A DNA stretch of 64,000 bases from Leucobacter sp. wl10 (GTDB lineage Bacteria > Actinomycetota > Actinomycetes > Actinomycetales > Microbacteriaceae). The stretch covers positions 83,114 to 147,113 of the forward strand of contig NZ_KZ983993.1 in assembly GCF_003569785.1 (NCBI RefSeq), read 5' to 3'. Each line of letters opens with the position of its first letter. Position 1 is the first letter of the stretch. Made by a program: the position numbers and the translations under genes. The notes below the pieces were generated by a model. That model saw only the letters and a list, made by a program, of their open reading frames with translations. It had not been told where the DNA came from and made no database searches. This document shows, piece by piece, positions 62,431 through 64,000 of this stretch.

Positions 62431-63728
62431 GCGGCCACCCCCTCGTACCGGGCGAGCGGCACGCGCGCCCGCACCATGAATCCGCCGCGCTCCCGGCGCC
62501 CCGCGCTCAGGTCGCCGCCCACCGCGCCGACGCGCTCGCGCATGCCGCGCAGACCGAGTCGAGACCCCGACGCATCGTGATGCTCCAGCGTCTGCCTCAC
62601 GCCGTCGTCGCTCACCTCGACCTCGACGGCGCCGGTCTCGAACCGCAGCCGCACCTCGGCCGTCGCCCCGCGCCCCGCGTGCTTGCGCACGTTCGTGAGC
62701 GCCTCCTGCACCACCCGGTAGAGCGCCACGTCGACGAGCAGCGGAACGGGCAGCGGATCGCCGGTCACGATGAGCGTGACCGGCACGCCGGCGCTCTGCG
62801 ACTCGGCGACGAGCGCCGACAGCTGGGCGATGCCCACCGTCGACGCCCCCTCGGTTTCGGGCGTGCGCAGCGTGCGCACGAGTCGCCGCAGCTCCTCCAC
62901 CGCGGAGTGCGCGCTCTTCTCGACCACCTCGAGCGCCGCTCGCGCGCGGTCGGGGTCGGGGTCGAGGCTGCGGCGGGCTGCGGCCGCCTGGATCCCCATC
63001 ACCGACACGTGGTGCGCCACCACGTCGTGCAGTTCGCGCGCGATCTCGATCCGATCCAGCGCCACGGCCTGCGCGGCGCTCGTCTGCCGCTCCAGCTCCA
63101 GCTCTCGCCCCTGCGCCTCCAGCTGGGCCTGGCTCTGGGCGGCCCGCCAGGAGCGCTCGCCGAAGACGAAGGCGGCGCCGAGGTAGATGAGGTTGGTGAT
63201 GATCTGGATCGCGGCGAAGGTCGCGAAGGCCGAGAAGATGCCGGTGCGCGGCAGCCCGGGGAGGAAGTTCTCGTCGGCGGAAGTGACGATGAGGTTGAGC
63301 ACGACCCAGAGCACGATGCCGGCGGCGATCCCGAACCTCGTCCACAGCGCCAGTCGGCGATTCTGCTCCCAGGCGCCGACGGTGTAGAGCGCGAGCACCA
63401 GGCAGATCTGCACGATGAGCCCGTCGGGCACCGTGAACTGGACGCAGATGAAGAAGCCGATGGCGACGAGGATCGCGACCGGCACGGGGAAGCGGCGGCG
63501 CAGTGCCAGGGGCAGCGCGACAAAGGCGATCCCGACCACCCACACCCAGGCCTCGGCGACGTCTTCGTAGAGCCCGGTGCGCAGGTAGAGCAGGCCCATC
63601 AGCGGCGAGGCGATGGCGAGCAGGACCGCGATGCCGATGTCGGCCTGCATGCCCTCGCGGCCGGGGCGCGGGCGCACCCACTCGGCGGTCGCAGCGCCTG
63701 TGGCGCTCGTGGGGGCGGTCGCGGTCAT
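62427..63728 (-). CDS. Sensor histidine kinase (HisKA_3, NarL-type)
   Basis: Membrane sensor kinase, 433 aa. Five to six helices lie between about residues 28 and 180 with short loops, so sensing is probably within the membrane, as in DesK-like and LiaS-like kinases. A coiled-coil linker leads to the dimerisation motif IARELHDVVAHHVSVMGIQA with the phospho-His. The ATPase domain has EALTNVRKHAG (N box), VEVSDDGV (G1) and GLRGMRERVGAVGG (G2). ATG 63728 is preceded by GGAGG. It overlaps the response regulator gene; targets are unknown. Confidence 0.93.
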   Translation of the reverse strand: MTATAPTSATGAATAEWVRPRPGREGMQADIGIAVLLAIASPLMGLLYLRTGLYEDVAEAWVWVVGIAFVALPLALRRRFPVPVAILVAIGFFICVQFTVPDGLIVQICLVLALYTVGAWEQNRRLALWTRFGIAAGIVLWVVLNLIVTSADENFLPGLPRTGIFSAFATFAAIQIITNLIYLGAAFVFGERSWRAAQSQAQLEAQGRELELERQTSAAQAVALDRIEIARELHDVVAHHVSVMGIQAAAARRSLDPDPDRARAALEVVEKSAHSAVEELRRLVRTLRTPETEGASTVGIAQLSALVAESQSAGVPVTLIVTGDPLPVPLLVDVALYRVVQEALTNVRKHAGRGATAEVRLRFETGAVEVEVSDDGVRQTLEHHDASGSRLGLRGMRERVGAVGGDLSAGRRERGGFMVRARVPLARYEGVAA

Positions 63729-63903
63729 GCCTCCAGCGTAGGGGGGATCCCCGCGCGGCGGCTCCCCCGCCAGGGGGAGCCGGTCCCACGTCCCCGCCTC
63801 CTCATTCCCGTCTTCGGCGCCCCGATCCGGCGCCGCCCGCCGGCGATCCTCGGCCCCCGCCGCCCCGATCCTCCGCCGCCCGCCCCGATCCTCCGCCGCC
63901 CCG

Positions 63904-63964
63904 ATCCGTGTGCGCCTTTCAGACGCTTTCGGAGAAGCCAAGCGACCGAAAGGCGCACACGGAT
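63904..63964. repeat. REP-like hairpin repeat, copy 2
   Basis: Perfect 17-bp arms ATCCGTGTGCGCCTTTC (63904-63920) and its complement (63948-63964) enclose a 27-nt loop. It shares the GAAAGG-CACACGGAT end with the copy at 60871-60928. The flanking 63830-63903 is simple sequence rich in CCGATCCTCCGCCGCC. Confidence 0.85.
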
Positions 63965-63965
63965 G

Positions 63966-64000
63966 GCCGGGGGCCGGGGGCCGGGGGCCGGGGGCCGGGG
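63966..64000. repeat. Tandem GGCCGGG heptamer repeat at the window edge
   Basis: About five units of the 7-mer GGCCGGG continue to the last base, so the true length is unknown. The strand carries repeated runs of five G and could form G-quadruplexes. Confidence 0.85.

Overview
The window is about 70% GC with dense, often overlapping genes (many ATGA or GTGA junctions). Features such as the cysteine-poor L28/L33/S14 operon, a dUMP-forming dCTP deaminase, an MmpL-type pump and MurR/RpiR and FadR-type regulators point to a high-GC actinobacterium. A Microbacteriaceae member such as Leucobacter fits best, but that placement is inference from protein flavour. No rRNA, tRNA, phage, transposase or CRISPR array was recognised.

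Layout. 1-4481: the first ~745 residues of an RND exporter running off the left edge, an aldo/keto reductase and an SGNH hydrolase. 4482-7781: a core block with rpmB-rpmG-rpsN, HU and dcd, each group closed by a clear terminator, then a remnant of a 2-oxoacid dehydrogenase E2 gene and an azoreductase. 8054-9573: an AAA/DUF4143 ATPase with five 23-bp tandem repeats upstream. 9576-15386: a TetR gene divergent from an MMPL exporter plus YhgE/Pip operon, two matching operators between them, and a three-copy 61-bp hairpin repeat at the operon end. 15552-20841: an AAA+ ATPase followed by three tandem paralogues of an unnamed helical-repeat protein, the middle one frameshifted.

20893-32994: a quinone oxidoreductase, then a DeoR-controlled sugar cluster: divergent BtpA/SgcQ-like protein, sugar ABC transporter (binding protein, double ATPase, two permeases), FGGY kinase, M29-like peptidase homologue and fused DhaK-DhaL kinase. 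33125-35868: VapBC, lipoate ligase, alpha/beta hydrolase. 35921-39961: a polar amino-acid ABC transporter operon ending in a CapA-family protein. 40087-52536: a YtcJ-like amidohydrolase and two flavin reductases diverging from a long operon of two flavin monooxygenases, an N-acetyltransferase, an amino-acid ABC transporter with two duplicated binding proteins, and a large FAD protein. The set resembles the logic of bacterial S-alkyl-cysteine salvage (import, N-acetylation, oxidative C-S cleavage).

52647-57944: a YCII protein, a GNAT, then an amidohydrolase/GAF/MFS operon facing a MurR/RpiR regulator. 57986-61684: an LldD-type hydroxy-acid oxidase, an MHS-family transporter and a FadR-type GntR regulator, with two TGGT-N3-ACCA operators before the transporter. 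61699-63728: a NarL-type two-component system. Two related hairpin repeats (about 60871-60928 and 63904-63964) bracket the last regulators.

The candidates for less-described biology are the AAA+/helical-repeat paralogue array, the sugar cluster pairing an M29-like protein with FGGY and DhaK kinases, the monooxygenase/acetyltransferase/ABC operon, and the 23-bp repeat array in front of the DUF4143 ATPase.
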